Assembly: GCA_000310025.1 (NCBI GenBank)
Contig: FN649758.1
Span: 2,942,510 to 3,006,509 of the forward strand
Reading direction: 5' to 3'
Length of the DNA: 64,000 bases
From: Ectocarpus siliculosus
Taxonomy: Eukaryota > Sar > Phaeophyceae > Ectocarpales > Ectocarpaceae
The translations under genes and the position numbers were made by a program. Below the pieces are notes generated by a model. It ran no database searches, had not been told where the DNA came from, and was given only the letters and a program-made list of their open reading frames with translations. Numbering within the stretch: position 1 is the first letter of the stretch; every line of letters starts with the position of its first letter. Positions 1 to 10,700 of the stretch are shown one piece after another.

Positions 1-330
1 GGAAAGGTTTAGGAGTTAAAAAAGGGTTTTTTTGGGGGTTGCGGTTTTTTTAAGGTTTAGTTGTTATATGAAAGGTTAAGTTTTTATTTTTTTTTAAAAC
101 GTGGGGGTTGGTTTACGCCTTTTTTATAATTTGGCCTTTTTGGGAAATTTTTCGGGCTTTTTTTTAATTTTTGAGGGGAACCTCAAAAACAGGAAAAAAC
201 CGTGTTCAACCTGGGATTTTTCATTTTTGGGGCCCCTACCCCCCTTGGAAAACCCAAACAGGGGCCGAGCCTTTTTTTTTTTTTACCCTTTTTTGGGGGT
301 TTTTTTCCCCCCCCCCCCCCCCCCGAACAA
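1..330. other. Low-quality scaffold end, homopolymer-rich
   Basis: This stretch is dominated by runs of T, G, A and C of uneven length, ending in a 22-base C run. Every reading frame breaks quickly or consists of single-residue runs. It resembles a poorly called read end at a scaffold boundary rather than functional DNA. I see no gene or repeat here that I would defend. Confidence 0.5.
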
Positions 331-409
331 ATACAAACCTCTTTTAAAACCAGTCGCACACGAGCGCTAGAACGGTTTGGGATTGGCACGTGCACACGTG
401 CGCCCACAG

Positions 410-511
410 GAAACTTTGATGGAGGCGAAACGAGAGGCGTCGAGGGGGGGCGGAGGCGTGGGTGCCGAGAGCGAGCACCACCTGCAGGGCCTCGTCGATG
501 ATTTTCTCCAG
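410..511 (+). CDS. Possible internal exon, unrecognised
   Basis: A candidate exon lies between a CCCACAG acceptor and a GTGACA donor, in phase 0 at both ends (34 codons). It reads ETLMEAKREAS, then a short Gly run, then HLQGLVDDFLQ. No family is recognised. It would lie upstream of the exons at 1865-2000 and 2620-2770 on the same strand, but the connection is unproven. The opposite strand also has an open stretch here (EKIIDEALQ), so even the strand is uncertain. 512-1864 holds no exon I can support. Confidence 0.25.
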
Positions 512-1864
512 GTGACAAGGTGGAACGTACATAGAGCAGGCAGCGGTGGCGGCGGTAGCGAATGCAAGCTCCCCGTGAGAGGAATGTATCCGGCGCTGCC
601 ATGTTGGATAGTGTGGGTTTTGAAACCAGGGGGGGGCGGCGTGTATTGATTTTTTTTTTCGGTTTCGGTCTTGGTTCAGGGGAGAAGTTATCGTTTTCAC
701 GCGCTTTGTTTGAAGACACCGGGAAACACCCGGCCCTATGTCGGTCTTCCCCGCGTGGAATAGCGGATCGTCGGATTTGTGTATTGGTGGCAACAGTAGC
801 AGCGAGTACATTTTTTGTTTTTTTTATTTGCAACCTTGGTCTTTGACGCCGTAACTTTGCAACCATAGGCGATGAGCAACGCGGCTGGGTGCGGTCTCGA
901 GGGTGTGTCGAAGTTGGTCGCTGCTGGACGACGGCTGTTCTATGGATGGTTACGCTGCAGACACAACAAATGTGGACCTACTGTTTATGCTGATTCAATT
1001 CATTCCTTCGGGTTTTGTGGGACGATGCTCGTTGTACCGTTGTGACATTCACACACGGGGATTGTTTCTGAATCCCGTACCCGCTCAACGAATACTGATT
1101 CCCGGCCATTTCGCGCCTACAGCAGCGTTGCTGCGATAAAACTTTGCTGGTCACCCCACGGGATGGAACTCCAGCCCTCTATTGTGCGGGTGACTGGTAC
1201 AGGGTGTGTGAAATTTCTTGCCACAGATAGCATAGTCAGGTTGGTGAATACTTTGACGAGGGCGGCCCGATATAGGGCGGGCTATGCATTGAGCGGGTAT
1301 CCCGTATAGAGCGGGTTGGATATCTTGGATCAGATATATCGGTGGCACGTTGTGTTATGCGCTGAATAGGGCGGGGTCCCCGCAATATGCAGGCAGGTGA
1401 ATCGGCCTGGCACGTGCCCGCCCTTGGGAAGGATCCCCGACTGCACTGAACCCTCGCGTGATGGAGGCATGCACCTATTAGGAGGAAGAATACATTCAGT
1501 TGAGGGAATCTGAGGGAGACGGATTCGGGAGGGGGAAGGAGAAACTCAGGCGATGAAGCCAACTTGAACAACGGCGTGCTTTATCAGCAGTTACATTTCC
1601 TTCGGACAAGACCGCACGGATTGTTTTTTCACAGCATATCGGCACGTTGTTCTTTTTCACAGCGAATTTATTGCACTGTGCCCCAACCCGCAGCTTTGTG
1701 TGCCCGCGTATTTTTTATTTGACGGTGACACAAACCTATCTGACATCTTGTATCTTACCCTTCAGTACAATGCTAGTCTCCTTGATTCTTTCTTTGCTCT
1801 CGTTTTGTCCTTCGGCCTACCCGGCGCCCGCGCGTGCCCCCCTCTGTACCCTCTGGACCGAAAG

Positions 1865-2000
1865 ATGCACATCAGCTTCCAGCTCCTGTGCAGACACTTT
1901 CTCCAGTCTCTCAAGCCGTTGGATCTCGAGAACTCCAACAAGAGGACCGGGCTCGTGGCGGAAGAGTGCTTGCTGAGCGATGTCATCGCCGATGCTATCG
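1865..2000 (+). CDS. Possible internal exon, unrecognised
   Basis: This open block begins after a pyrimidine-rich tract ending CCGAAAG and ends at a good donor (TCG|GTATGA). It encodes about 45 residues starting MHISFQLLCRHFLQSL and ending DVIADAIG, rich in Leu and Asp/Glu as real exons are. Its end phase (1) does not match the start phase (2) of the next exon at 2620, so a small exon is missing between them or they belong to different genes. The reverse strand is also open over much of the block. No family is recognised. Confidence 0.35.
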
Positions 2001-2321
2001 GTATGACGCGCGAAAAGCAGCATTCTGTTTTTTGTAACACAACAAACCCATTTGTTCCGCAGACGAGATAAGAGTCCAGGGTAGCATTAGGTAGAAGGCC
2101 TCGGATATGCTTCTCCGGCAGCGCTCTTTCCCTCCCTATTCGTTTTTCCTGCAGCTTGCAGAGAGTTGCGCGAGTTGACACGCGTGCTGCTGCTACGTGT
2201 GTAGTGGAAATCCTCGCGACAGGGGTCGCCTGGGATACGTTTAGAGGAAGCAGATAATCACGAGTGTGCACGTCGACAGAAAAGCAGTCCCCTGTCGCCC
2301 GGCCCTAAACCTGCACTCTTG

Positions 2322-2351
2322 GACCCCCCCCCCCCCCCCCCCCCCCCCCCC
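2322..2351. repeat. Poly-C run, about 29 bases
   Basis: A near-pure C homopolymer follows CTTGGA and is itself followed by a T/C-rich tract to about 2445. It creates the proline-only and glycine-only open frames seen across it. It may be a slippage expansion or a retroelement tail like the other TAC(A/G)CCCC ends in the window, but no element body is visible next to it. Confidence 0.6.
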
Positions 2352-2619
2352 GACGGTACAGTACCCCCCCTTCCCTCTTCCTCTCTTGGTTGTTATTTTG
2401 ATTTTTTCAGCGTCTCTCCCCCCTCTCCCCCCCCCTTGCTGTGGTTTCGCCATGACAGGTTAACCTTAACCTTTTCACTTCCATTTTTTTTTTTTTTGTT
2501 CTTCCCCAAGGTGTCTTCCCACCACCACCACCACCGCGATGCGCCATATGGTACTGTACGTACCTTGTGATTTCCTTTTCTTCCTCTTCGTTTTTTTTTT
2601 TTTTTTTCTGTTCCTCCAG

Positions 2620-3198
2620 GAGCCTTCCCATGATCACCACCGCGGCGCGCGAGGGCAAGAAGAAGATCAGCCCGTACATGCCTCAGGAAGGGGCTGCGGG
2701 CATGGCGTATCACGGGTTGTGCGTCTTCTTGGTCACCCTGACGGTGAACTATCTCGTCATCCCCTTCCAGGTGTGTGCGTGTGTGTGTGTGTGTGTTTTA
2801 TTTTTTTTTTTTTTGTGACGCCATGCGGTCCGTTTTATTTTTATTTTCGCATGACTTTTTTCAGGGCGTGTGTGTGTGTGTTTTTTTTTTTTTTGTGACG
2901 CCATGCGGCCCGTTTTATTTTTATTTTCGCATGACTGTTTTCAGGGCGTGTGTGTGTGTGTGTGTTTTTTTTTGTGACGCCATGCGGCCCGTTTTATTTT
3001 TATTTTCGCATGACTTTTTTCAGGGCGTGTGTGTGTGTGTGTTTTTTTTTTTTTGTGGCGCCATGCGGTCCGTTTTATTTTTATTTTGGCATGACTTTTT
3101 TCAGGGTAGGTTTGCCTGTGACCACGGGAATCGACCGCGTCAAGTGTTGGATCAGTACAGAGGGAGGGAGGTGGTTCGGAACGTTTTTTAATGTGAAG

Positions 3199-3231
<33 letters not shown>

Positions 3232-3578
3232 TATGGAAGAGCACGACGCACGTGGTTGCGCTCTTTGCTGTTGCGAAGGGCTTACCTCTGAAGGGGGGAA
3301 ACAAGTCAAAACTCTCGCATGTTCCCCCAAGGAAAAAATAGATGGTACTTCCATTTCCTTCACGTGTGTGCTTTTCACGTCGTGGAACGCAACCAACGTG
3401 GAAGGAACGGTTGGTGAATTTGTTGGCAAAGAGGTACAGAACGAACTCCCGTTCCTACAGATGATAGGAAAGAGGGATGCCTTGGAGGGGCCGTGGAAGT
3501 GTTTCGGGAAGGAACACGTCGCGGCAGAAATTACTGATACAGCAGAGAGAGAGGGGGGGGAGGGGGAGGGGGGGGGGG

Positions 3579-3616
<38 letters not shown>

Positions 3617-4948
3617 AGAGAGAGAGAGCAACCTATTTTTGAAGCGTACATGTACTCGGTCTACCTGCTGCCTTTGGCAGGAACCTTTAACCTTCGTTAC
3701 GAACGAACCACCAACGACGAAACAACCGTTGTCTTTGGCCCTCGGCTTGCAGTGCACAACTTGGCGAGTGATTATAGAACGGCGCTTATCCCAAAGGTGC
3801 TTGCGAAGCGTTTCTGTTTCCCGTCTGCTCGAGTTCATCACATTTTGAGTGCGGATCAGTGACCTCTTTTGCCGCCTCCTGCATGCCCCCCTCTACTCTC
3901 GCTCATGGTCAGGGCGGTCTTACTGCCCTGCTGTCGGACAAAACTGATGTACATACTCCTCATGTAGGTATCAGCTGTTTTCCTGATCTGAGAAGAGCCG
4001 CATTGAGGGTGTGGCACAAACTGGCATGGCATACGCCCCCCCGGTCACCCATGCGCCGCCTAATGGGGATGGTGGCGTTGTCTGTGGTCGATGTTGCTTC
4101 TTTTCCTCCCCCCGTCAGTTGCTTGGTCAATGTTCTGACGACTACGGCATGGACGACAATGAGTACACCCCCCCCGCGCCGCCAGTTGCTTGGTCTGACG
4201 GAGTCGCTGGACGCGTGGACTGATGCCTGATGTTGCCTTTTTTTTTCTTGCCTTTCCCTGATTGGCTGCCCCCCCGACAGTTGCTTGGTCTGACGGAGTC
4301 GCTGGACGTGTGGGGCACCTTCTCCTTCGGGATCCACGCCCTCGTCGTTGGGCTTTACTTGGTCTGCCAAATGATCCCGACGAAAAAGGTACAGCAGTCA
4401 GTGGCTCCGACATACCGTACTGTATCTTCATGCGTTGGGGTGAACATTCGAGCATGTTTTTTTTTGTTTTTTTTGGGTGGGGGGAGGGGGGATGGGGGTT
4501 GCGGTCAGCTGCTGGAAGGACGTGAAAAATATTGCTCTCGGGGCGTTAGTACTGGAAATCGTTCAAGGACGTCTAGTACCGAACTTTTCCTCCCGACGCC
4601 CGCACAAGCACACAAGCACACGGGCTGCTTCCAGGACGGGGCACGGCCGGGTGTGATGCTTGGTGTCACATCTGCATAGGGTCGCGTTTTTTGTGTGGAG
4701 TGCTTTGCAGTCGGCTGTATTTTTTTCCTTGTGCCGTGTTCGAGTGTGTGGCTTGTGACCGCGGGACTTGTCACAGTTTGCTCTGAAGGGTTCGTGCGAG
4801 GGGTTGCCGAGAAAACGCTCGAAATACCCTAACAACAAGCGTTCTGACGACGGCGATTACAACAACTGACAACCCCCTCCCTCCGTCCGTCCCTTTTTGT
4901 CGTTCTCGGGTGTGCCGTCAGGCCCAGTCGAAGAGCAAGACGGCCTGA
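2620..4948 (+). CDS. Membrane protein C-terminus, MBOAT acyltransferase-like (partial gene)
   Basis: Three phase-consistent exons: 2620-2770, 4281-4388 and 4922-4948 (stop TGA). The encoded tail has a hydrophobic helix (VFLVTLTVNYLVIPFQ), then LLGLTESLDVWGTFSFGIHA, a second helix (LVVGLYLVCQMIP) and a lysine-rich end (TKKAQSKSKTA). The order Asn-Tyr/Pro-Phe, Leu-Leu, Ser-Leu-x-x-Trp, Phe-x-x-His, helix, basic tail resembles the C-termini of MBOAT lysophospholipid acyltransferases (LPCAT3/Ale1 type), which act in ER membranes. The MBOAT catalytic histidine region is not present, so this is inference from the tail alone. Upstream exons are unresolved (candidates at 410-511 and 1865-2000). Intron 1 carries an ~80-bp minisatellite, and the acceptor of the 4281 exon is duplicated upstream. 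Confidence 0.5.
2790..3108 (+). repeat. ~80-bp minisatellite, four copies, in an intron
   Basis: Four tandem units contain GTGACGCCATGCGG (at about 2815, 2895 and 2974; GTGGCG at 3055), a T/A-rich stretch, GCATGACTTTTTTCAGGG and a (GT)n block. The period is 79-81 bp. The array starts just after the exon donor at 2770, itself a GTGTGTGC run. Each unit ends in a good-looking acceptor (TTTTTTCAGG) followed by GT-rich sequence. It lies in the intron of the MBOAT-like gene. Open frames across it are translation of the repeat only. Confidence 0.85.
3199..3231. repeat. (AAC)n microsatellite
   Basis: About ten perfect AAC units follow AATGTGAAG and precede ATATGGAAG, inside the 2771-4280 intron. Confidence 0.9.
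3542..3630. repeat. (GA)n / poly-G low-complexity tract
   Basis: A purine tract of GA dinucleotides is interrupted by a G run (about 3573-3581). It lies within the intron of the MBOAT-like gene and generates the Arg/Glu and Ser/Leu repeat frames crossing it. Confidence 0.9.
4085..4316 (+). repeat. Tandemly duplicated intron end / exon start
   Basis: GATGTTGC plus a pyrimidine tract plus CAG|TTGCTTGGTC occurs twice, at 4090-4128 and at about 4226-4290. The exon-start sequence following TTGCTTGGTC also appears at 4183-4218, where it diverges after GGACGCGTGG into an in-frame stop. The copy used in the gene model is the last one (exon from 4281), because only there does the frame stay open through the second membrane helix. 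A short retroelement tail splits the first copy. Confidence 0.7.
4129..4182 (+). mobile_element. 5'-truncated retroelement tail with 13-bp target duplication
   Basis: This 54-bp insert contains TTCTGACGACTACGGCATG and ends TACACCCCCCCC plus GCGCCGC. It matches the last ~45 bases of the elements at 24298-24450 and 5164-5317. It is flanked by perfect 13-bp direct repeats, CAGTTGCTTGGTC, at 4116-4128 and 4183-4195, as expected for target-primed reverse transcription. The duplicated target is the splice acceptor/exon start. Confidence 0.7.
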
Positions 4949-5163
4949 TTTCGTCGCGGCCCCACGCCGGCACGCCGGTAGCAGTAGCATCATAGAGAGA
5001 GAGCAAGCTCGTTGTGCTGAGCAGGAAGGGATGTCAGTGGCCATCCATCCCGAAGTTGGGTACATGGGTCACCACGACCCATCCATCCCGCCACGGCACC
5101 GGGGATACACTACAATAGCAAATCACCCCGGTATATCTACACCAGGCTGAGGTTCCTCCTGTG
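4949..5163. other. Probable 3' flank of the MBOAT-like gene
   Basis: After the stop codon at 4946-4948 there is no conserved frame. The interval is a likely 3' UTR and intergenic spacer; I see no clear polyadenylation signal. Confidence 0.4.
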
Positions 5164-5317
5164 GGAGGGGGGGGGTGTAGTCATAGCCGTGCATGCCGTA
5201 GTCGTTAGACCGTTGACCTCGCATCCCTACAAAGCCGGGACGGAGAACACCGGCTTTACACCGGACCAGGCTCTCACATCGCCGAGCGCGAAGCACCGTG
5301 AGGTATTCGGCGAGATG
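5164..5317 (-). mobile_element. 5'-truncated LINE-family 3' tail
   Basis: Read on the minus strand, this ~150-bp element aligns along its whole length with 24298-24450. It shares TCGCCGAA, ACCTCACGG, GATGTGAGAGCCTG, CTCCGTCCCGGCTTTGTA, GGGATGCGAGGTCAA, TCTAACGACTACGGCATG and the closing ACTACACCCCCC. The poly-C end (G run on the plus strand, about 5166-5175) marks the 3' terminus. The tail layout matches that of the LINE at 54.6-58.2 kb. No coding capacity is visible. Confidence 0.65.
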
Positions 5318-7789
5318 TGGGGGGACGGGTGGTGCCGCGGTGGCATGCGGCTTGTTGGCGTGCCGGTATCGACTTCGGCCGAGTATTTTCATTGCAGCTG
5401 GCGGCGACCGCCGCAGTTTTTTTTTTTTTTTTTTGGCCGCAGTTTAGTGCGCCCAGTGCCTTTGTTGTTGTTCTTGTTGATGATGATGGTGTTGACGCTG
5501 CTGTTTGTTTCGGTGTTGTTGTTGGGTGTCGGTGCTGTTGTGTTTTTTTTTGTCCACTCTTGACCATGCAAATCAGCGTGCGACCCTCGACCGGTCGCTA
5601 AACGGTAGCGGCGATTGTGGAAAGGGGGGTAGGTAGACGTTGGGAGAGCGGACAGGGGGGCGCGCGGCGAAGTCGGGAGCTCTTGGCATTTAATGTGCAT
5701 TGATGTTCTGGTGCTGTTTTGGCTGCTCTATTTTTTCTTGCTAGGGTCGGGCAGGGGATAGAGGCGTAGAAGCGACGGGAAGCTTAAGGTTGCTGGTGGA
5801 TATCGACGTGCGGCTTGCTGTTTTCAACGCCACGTGATCATCTCAACTTTCATCGGTGTTTCCGGCGATGTACTGTGTTCGACATAGTCAATGGGGGTGA
5901 GTTTAATTGTCGGAAGCCTGGGATTGCAACAATCCTGGGTCGTAGTTCGCCCATATTTCGATGACGAAAGCAGTGAACCAAAATGAGATAGATTCTCCCA
6001 TTGCAAATGGAGGGATGCTTCCTTTTACGGATCTTGTTGATGAGCACCAATACCAAGGATTTTCGAAAGTTTACGGGCTTTTACATGTGGCAAATCTCCT
6101 TTTGTCCCGAGATCCTTTTCAGCCGAAAAGCTACGGCTGTACAACGTAGTCGTCATTAGGATCCACTTGCAAGAGCTTGTCAGCAGGTGCGCAGGTTTGG
6201 GCGGATCATAGCGGGTTGCATGTTTTTGTTTTCTTGTCGGCGAGAATGTTCCATTTTTTTACTGCGGTCGCCGCTGGCCGGCGTTGGTTTACCGTTGAGG
6301 GCGGCGCACGAATGAATTGGTCACCCCGTATTCAGTGTTTTGACTATCGGGCATTTACTAGCTTACAATTCACAACAGACCCGATTACGGTAAAAAGCAC
6401 GACGTTTAGGCGCTCCCGAGCTTGCCACCTCTCTCTCTGTCAGGCATGTCCTGTATCGTGTAGCACGTCCTCCGTGCGGTCAAGCTTATTAGTCTAGTCT
6501 TGTCATCACGTGGGCCTCATCCAACAACACAGTTACTCGTTCACGTGTGCATGTCCCATCAGCATGATCAACAGCGCGCAAGCGAACAGTCTACCTGGAA
6601 ACCTACCCACCGAAGACGAAAACTCACTTCTCTTCCCGCGCGTACACTTTGCTTCCACCAAAAACACACGTTGCACAACCCTACTTCAGCTTTCAGCGCG
6701 CGTCCAGCACAACATGTGGAATCATTCCTTGGTTGTCCGGTACCTCTCGTGCGGACATATTTCCACGGTGAGCTGTCACAAGGAAAAACAAAGTACTTTT
6801 ACATCCGTTGGTGATGGGGGGTCGGAACAACAACGGTCTGGATTTGTTTCACTATTTGACACTGGAGGGGTCGTTGCGTTTGTTTGCGAAGCAACCCCCC
6901 CCCCCCGGATTCACTGCCGCCCCTCAAAAGCCCAAAAACGACATCCCACGCATCACCAAGTTCAGTCCCCCTTGAGTTGAAATGAACAACACGAACGAAC
7001 CCTTTCATCTTCACCCCACGGCGAAGAAAGGAGAACCGCCCGTGGAGTGCACACAACTCGCGGCACTCTCTTTCTTTCAGCCTGCCACGAACACTTGAAA
7101 CAAAAACATTCCAACATCGAATCACTCTTTCTCCCATAGAAACAGCTGCAACAACCATCGGACGGTAACACCAAGGGTAAACAAACACAAGAATTCCATG
7201 CGAAACAAAGTCAGTCTTATGTCTAGTCTATGGATTTTGAGAAAAACACCTGAGGCTGCAGTACAACACAATAATATCAGCATTCATTGTAAAGAGAACA
7301 ACACCAACAACAATCGTAAAAGGTGTCACGGTAGAATGAAATAAATGGAGTGGTACCTGGTATGCTCTACATAGTAGCAGCGACAGCGACAGTCACCCCC
7401 TTTGCCGTCTAGACTAATAGTCTATTCCCCTAGAAAATGTCGGCAGGAAGGCAACGTTGAAAGGGATCATGTCAAGACGAGGCACTTGTGGAAAACACGC
7501 TGAATCATCGGCATTTATGCGTACAATAATAGTAAAACAAAAAATCACTCTCTTTTCGCGACAGAAAACAATGGTCCAGTCGCACAAACGAAGGAGAGAG
7601 CTACACCCGGACAGCGCCGAAACGAGCAGGGGGGACATGGTTGACGTGGTCTCGTCACGTCGACTCTTGTGCCTTTTCTCGATCAACAGGACTCGTTGAA
7701 ATGTAGCACAAACTCGTCGCGCGGCCCTCCAGGCCGACGTCACCGACATCGTCTCCACCTCGGCCACCCCACTTCTATCTGTCCCTCTC
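5318..7789. other. Intergenic, no supported gene
   Basis: The region separates the MBOAT-like gene (+) from the kinase gene (-), so both genes end into it (convergent). It contains a T run at 5417-5434 and several short open frames (for example 5961-6149 on plus and 6799-7188 on minus). None has splice-site support, a recognisable motif or coding-like composition. Confidence 0.5.
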
Positions 7790-10700
7790 TTACGCCTTGT
7801 GCGCCTCAGACTCAGACCCATCTCCTTCCTCCTCATCGTTATTGTCGGTCTCTTCTTGGTCTTCGACCATCTCGATCATGTCTCCCATCACCTTCTCGAA
7901 GGAGGCCATGTCTCCGCGGTCGTTCAGGTCGGTGGCCAAGAATGCGGAGAGGTAGCACGACACCTGTGTGAAGCGGGGGGTGGCCACGAGTGAGCGGACA
8001 AAAGACAGCGAATGAGTGGAAGTGAGGAATGAGTGGACGTGAGGCTACTACTGCAGTAGCCGTCTTACGGCTTAGCACAGTATACCATATCGGGGGGACC
8101 GCTTTCGCAGGATATTATGCAGTATTATATGTAGTGCCTATTCCCTTCACCTACCCTCAACCCAACTTCCCGGGTTGAATGCTTTATCTAACATGTTTCC
8201 TGAATACCAAAATCCTGCGAAGGCTACTGTATCGCGGAGATATACTCGAGTTATCTATACAGTGCACCTCCCCAATACTTTGGTTTAATCGATAAAGCAC
8301 AATGAAGATTGCCCATCATGGTTTTGAATGCGGAGTTTATTCAAGGCTGTGTCGGACTACTGTAGGAACTCATATCTCAGCATCTGGGGGGTGAAGCTTC
8401 GACCTATTTGATCTATTGGTGTGGGTCGATATGTAGCAAGGAAGGTCTGGCTTTGGAGGCTATTTAGACGGACGGTGACGGGGTTGTACGTGTCAAACCA
8501 GCCAAAAAGACGAGTTACCAACAACAGGGAGCAACCCACAACGAGACAACGATAACAGCAGTAACAATAAAAATGGAAACAACGCGGAACTTCCATGAAA
8601 AATACCTCGGACACACCGAATAGACCAATGTTTCTTGAAAGAAGCCCATCTCCCGCTTCCCTCCCAATGCAGGAGAGAGAGAGCCAAAGCTCACACTCGC
8701 ACACCGTTTTAGTCGAGAAGCGTTGTCTAGCCGTGAGAGTAGACTATGGCATGTGGTGTTGCGGCGGAGGTCCGACGTGGTCGCTGAATCAACTCACCAT
8801 GCCCCTCACGCGAGCCGAGCCCAGGTCCGGGTGCAGGTTGTCGACCGTCAAGAGGCTCTCGAAGGCTCTTGTCGACATCGTCCTCTCCATCATGTTTCGC
8901 TAAGCAAGAAGCACCGGCAGGAGTTGTACGTACGCGGTACGAGTTACAGGAAGGGATGGATGGATGTGAAACGTCCATTGAATACTGAAGAAGTCATGAC
9001 AAAGATACGGTGTGTGCTTTTGCTTGGTGGAGTCACGCGATGGTGCATATTCGTGGCAGTCCGATGCTTGACCTACAGCATCAGCCGGTAGCACATGTCG
9101 AATCAAGCACGTGAAAAACATGTCGAACAAGCACCTACTCGAAAACTCACCATTAAAATGAGGAGACGCTTTATTTAATCCTCCCCAAATCTGTGTCGTC
9201 ATGGGTATTGAAGCATTTTTGGACGAGTTCGAATCTGTCGTTGCAGCCTGCCTGCAGCTAACCCTGAGAAAAGTTATTGTTCTTCAAGAAGGAAGGGCGA
9301 TGCTACACAGCTGAACCAAACCACTCGGAGAGGACTCAAGGGTTTGCAGAGAAGCAGCTTTCGATGCAATCATTAGTTGCACGGGCTACGAAGAACTCTT
9401 GTAATTATTAATGTATTCCGTGCTTTTCGGGTGTGGTTTTCGTTTCGCCCCCTCTCATCTAGAGGATCAACCTGTCAGAAACACACTACTAAATTATTTA
9501 GTAGTCTAAATACAGATTAGCCAAACACAGGGAAAAGCTTACCCGGAGGATAAAAACGCATCAATAGAAGGCCTACGCATTTCCTACCTACGGGCTTACA
9601 GCCAGACCACAACAAGTAAGTATGTATCTCTCCCCCTCCCGGGGGTAGCCTTGGCTGTGGCTGCATGAAACGGAACGACAAGTTCTTGATCGGCTCAAGC
9701 AACGACACAACGAGCGAACGTGGTTAGGTGGCGTACAAGAAAAACAGACTATGCACACGCACCTCGAAGAGATCTCTCTCTGCCATGGCGAACGGACCGG
9801 TCCCCTTCGCCTCCAGGGCCTTCTTGGCCTTCGCCTCCGCAACAGTGAAAAGGTCCTTTTCCATCCAACGACAAAGCGCGCCAAACAAGGAGAGGCATCA
9901 AAACGGACGACAAAGCCTCAGTCAGGCGTTACGGAAAACGATGGCGGCAAATACTACCGTGACGGGTTCTCGGTGCCCCCTTTCCCGTAGGTTGGTAGTG
10001 CTCAAACAAGCGCTTGATTGGTGGAATTGTATGCGTTTTCATACAACAAGCGCAAAACAAATGTCGAAGCCATACCCCCCTCAAACATTGGGTTTGACCG
10101 TTGTTGACTAGACGATTGCATGATTCCGTGGTGATATTAGTACCCAATTCTCTCGGCCAGAAAGGTGTGCTCCTTGTTCTTCTTGCTGTTGTTGCCACCT
10201 TTCTGCGCGGGAGGTGGTGTACATCCAACAGCTTCTCGGAAAGCGGAGATAGATCCAAAAGTGTTCTACCGTTGTTTCCGGTGAGAAAAATAAAACTACA
10301 CGCGACGTCTCTGTAACAAGTCTCACCGGCGAGATGAACATGTTCGCCTGCACCTTGTCGGGGGTCACGCAGACGGTGAAGGCCATCACACCCATCGCGA
10401 ACGTGTCTTGGCTCTCGGATGTTCGTACCGGTGCCTGCATCACCTCCAGCGGCATGCTCCCGAGAGTTCCCATCATCTTCGGACGCATCTCTCCCAGCGC
10501 TGGATCATCAATGGTTAGTGTAGGAGAGGGGGGGACGGGTAATGAGGTTACTCTTGTCTCGCCTGGTAGTAATGTTGTAGTGATGGGGGGCCGTTGTGCT
10601 CGATTTTTCTTCCTTTCCATGTGGGACTGTCCGAAGCACGGTCGCATGGTTATGCACTCCCGCCCCATGCACCACCGGTAAATCCAACGATGGAAATACG

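Noticed and set aside
2941-3651. 236-codon minus-strand frame with Ser/Leu and Cys runs
   Set aside because: It is translation of (GA)n, (AAC)n and the 80-bp minisatellite.
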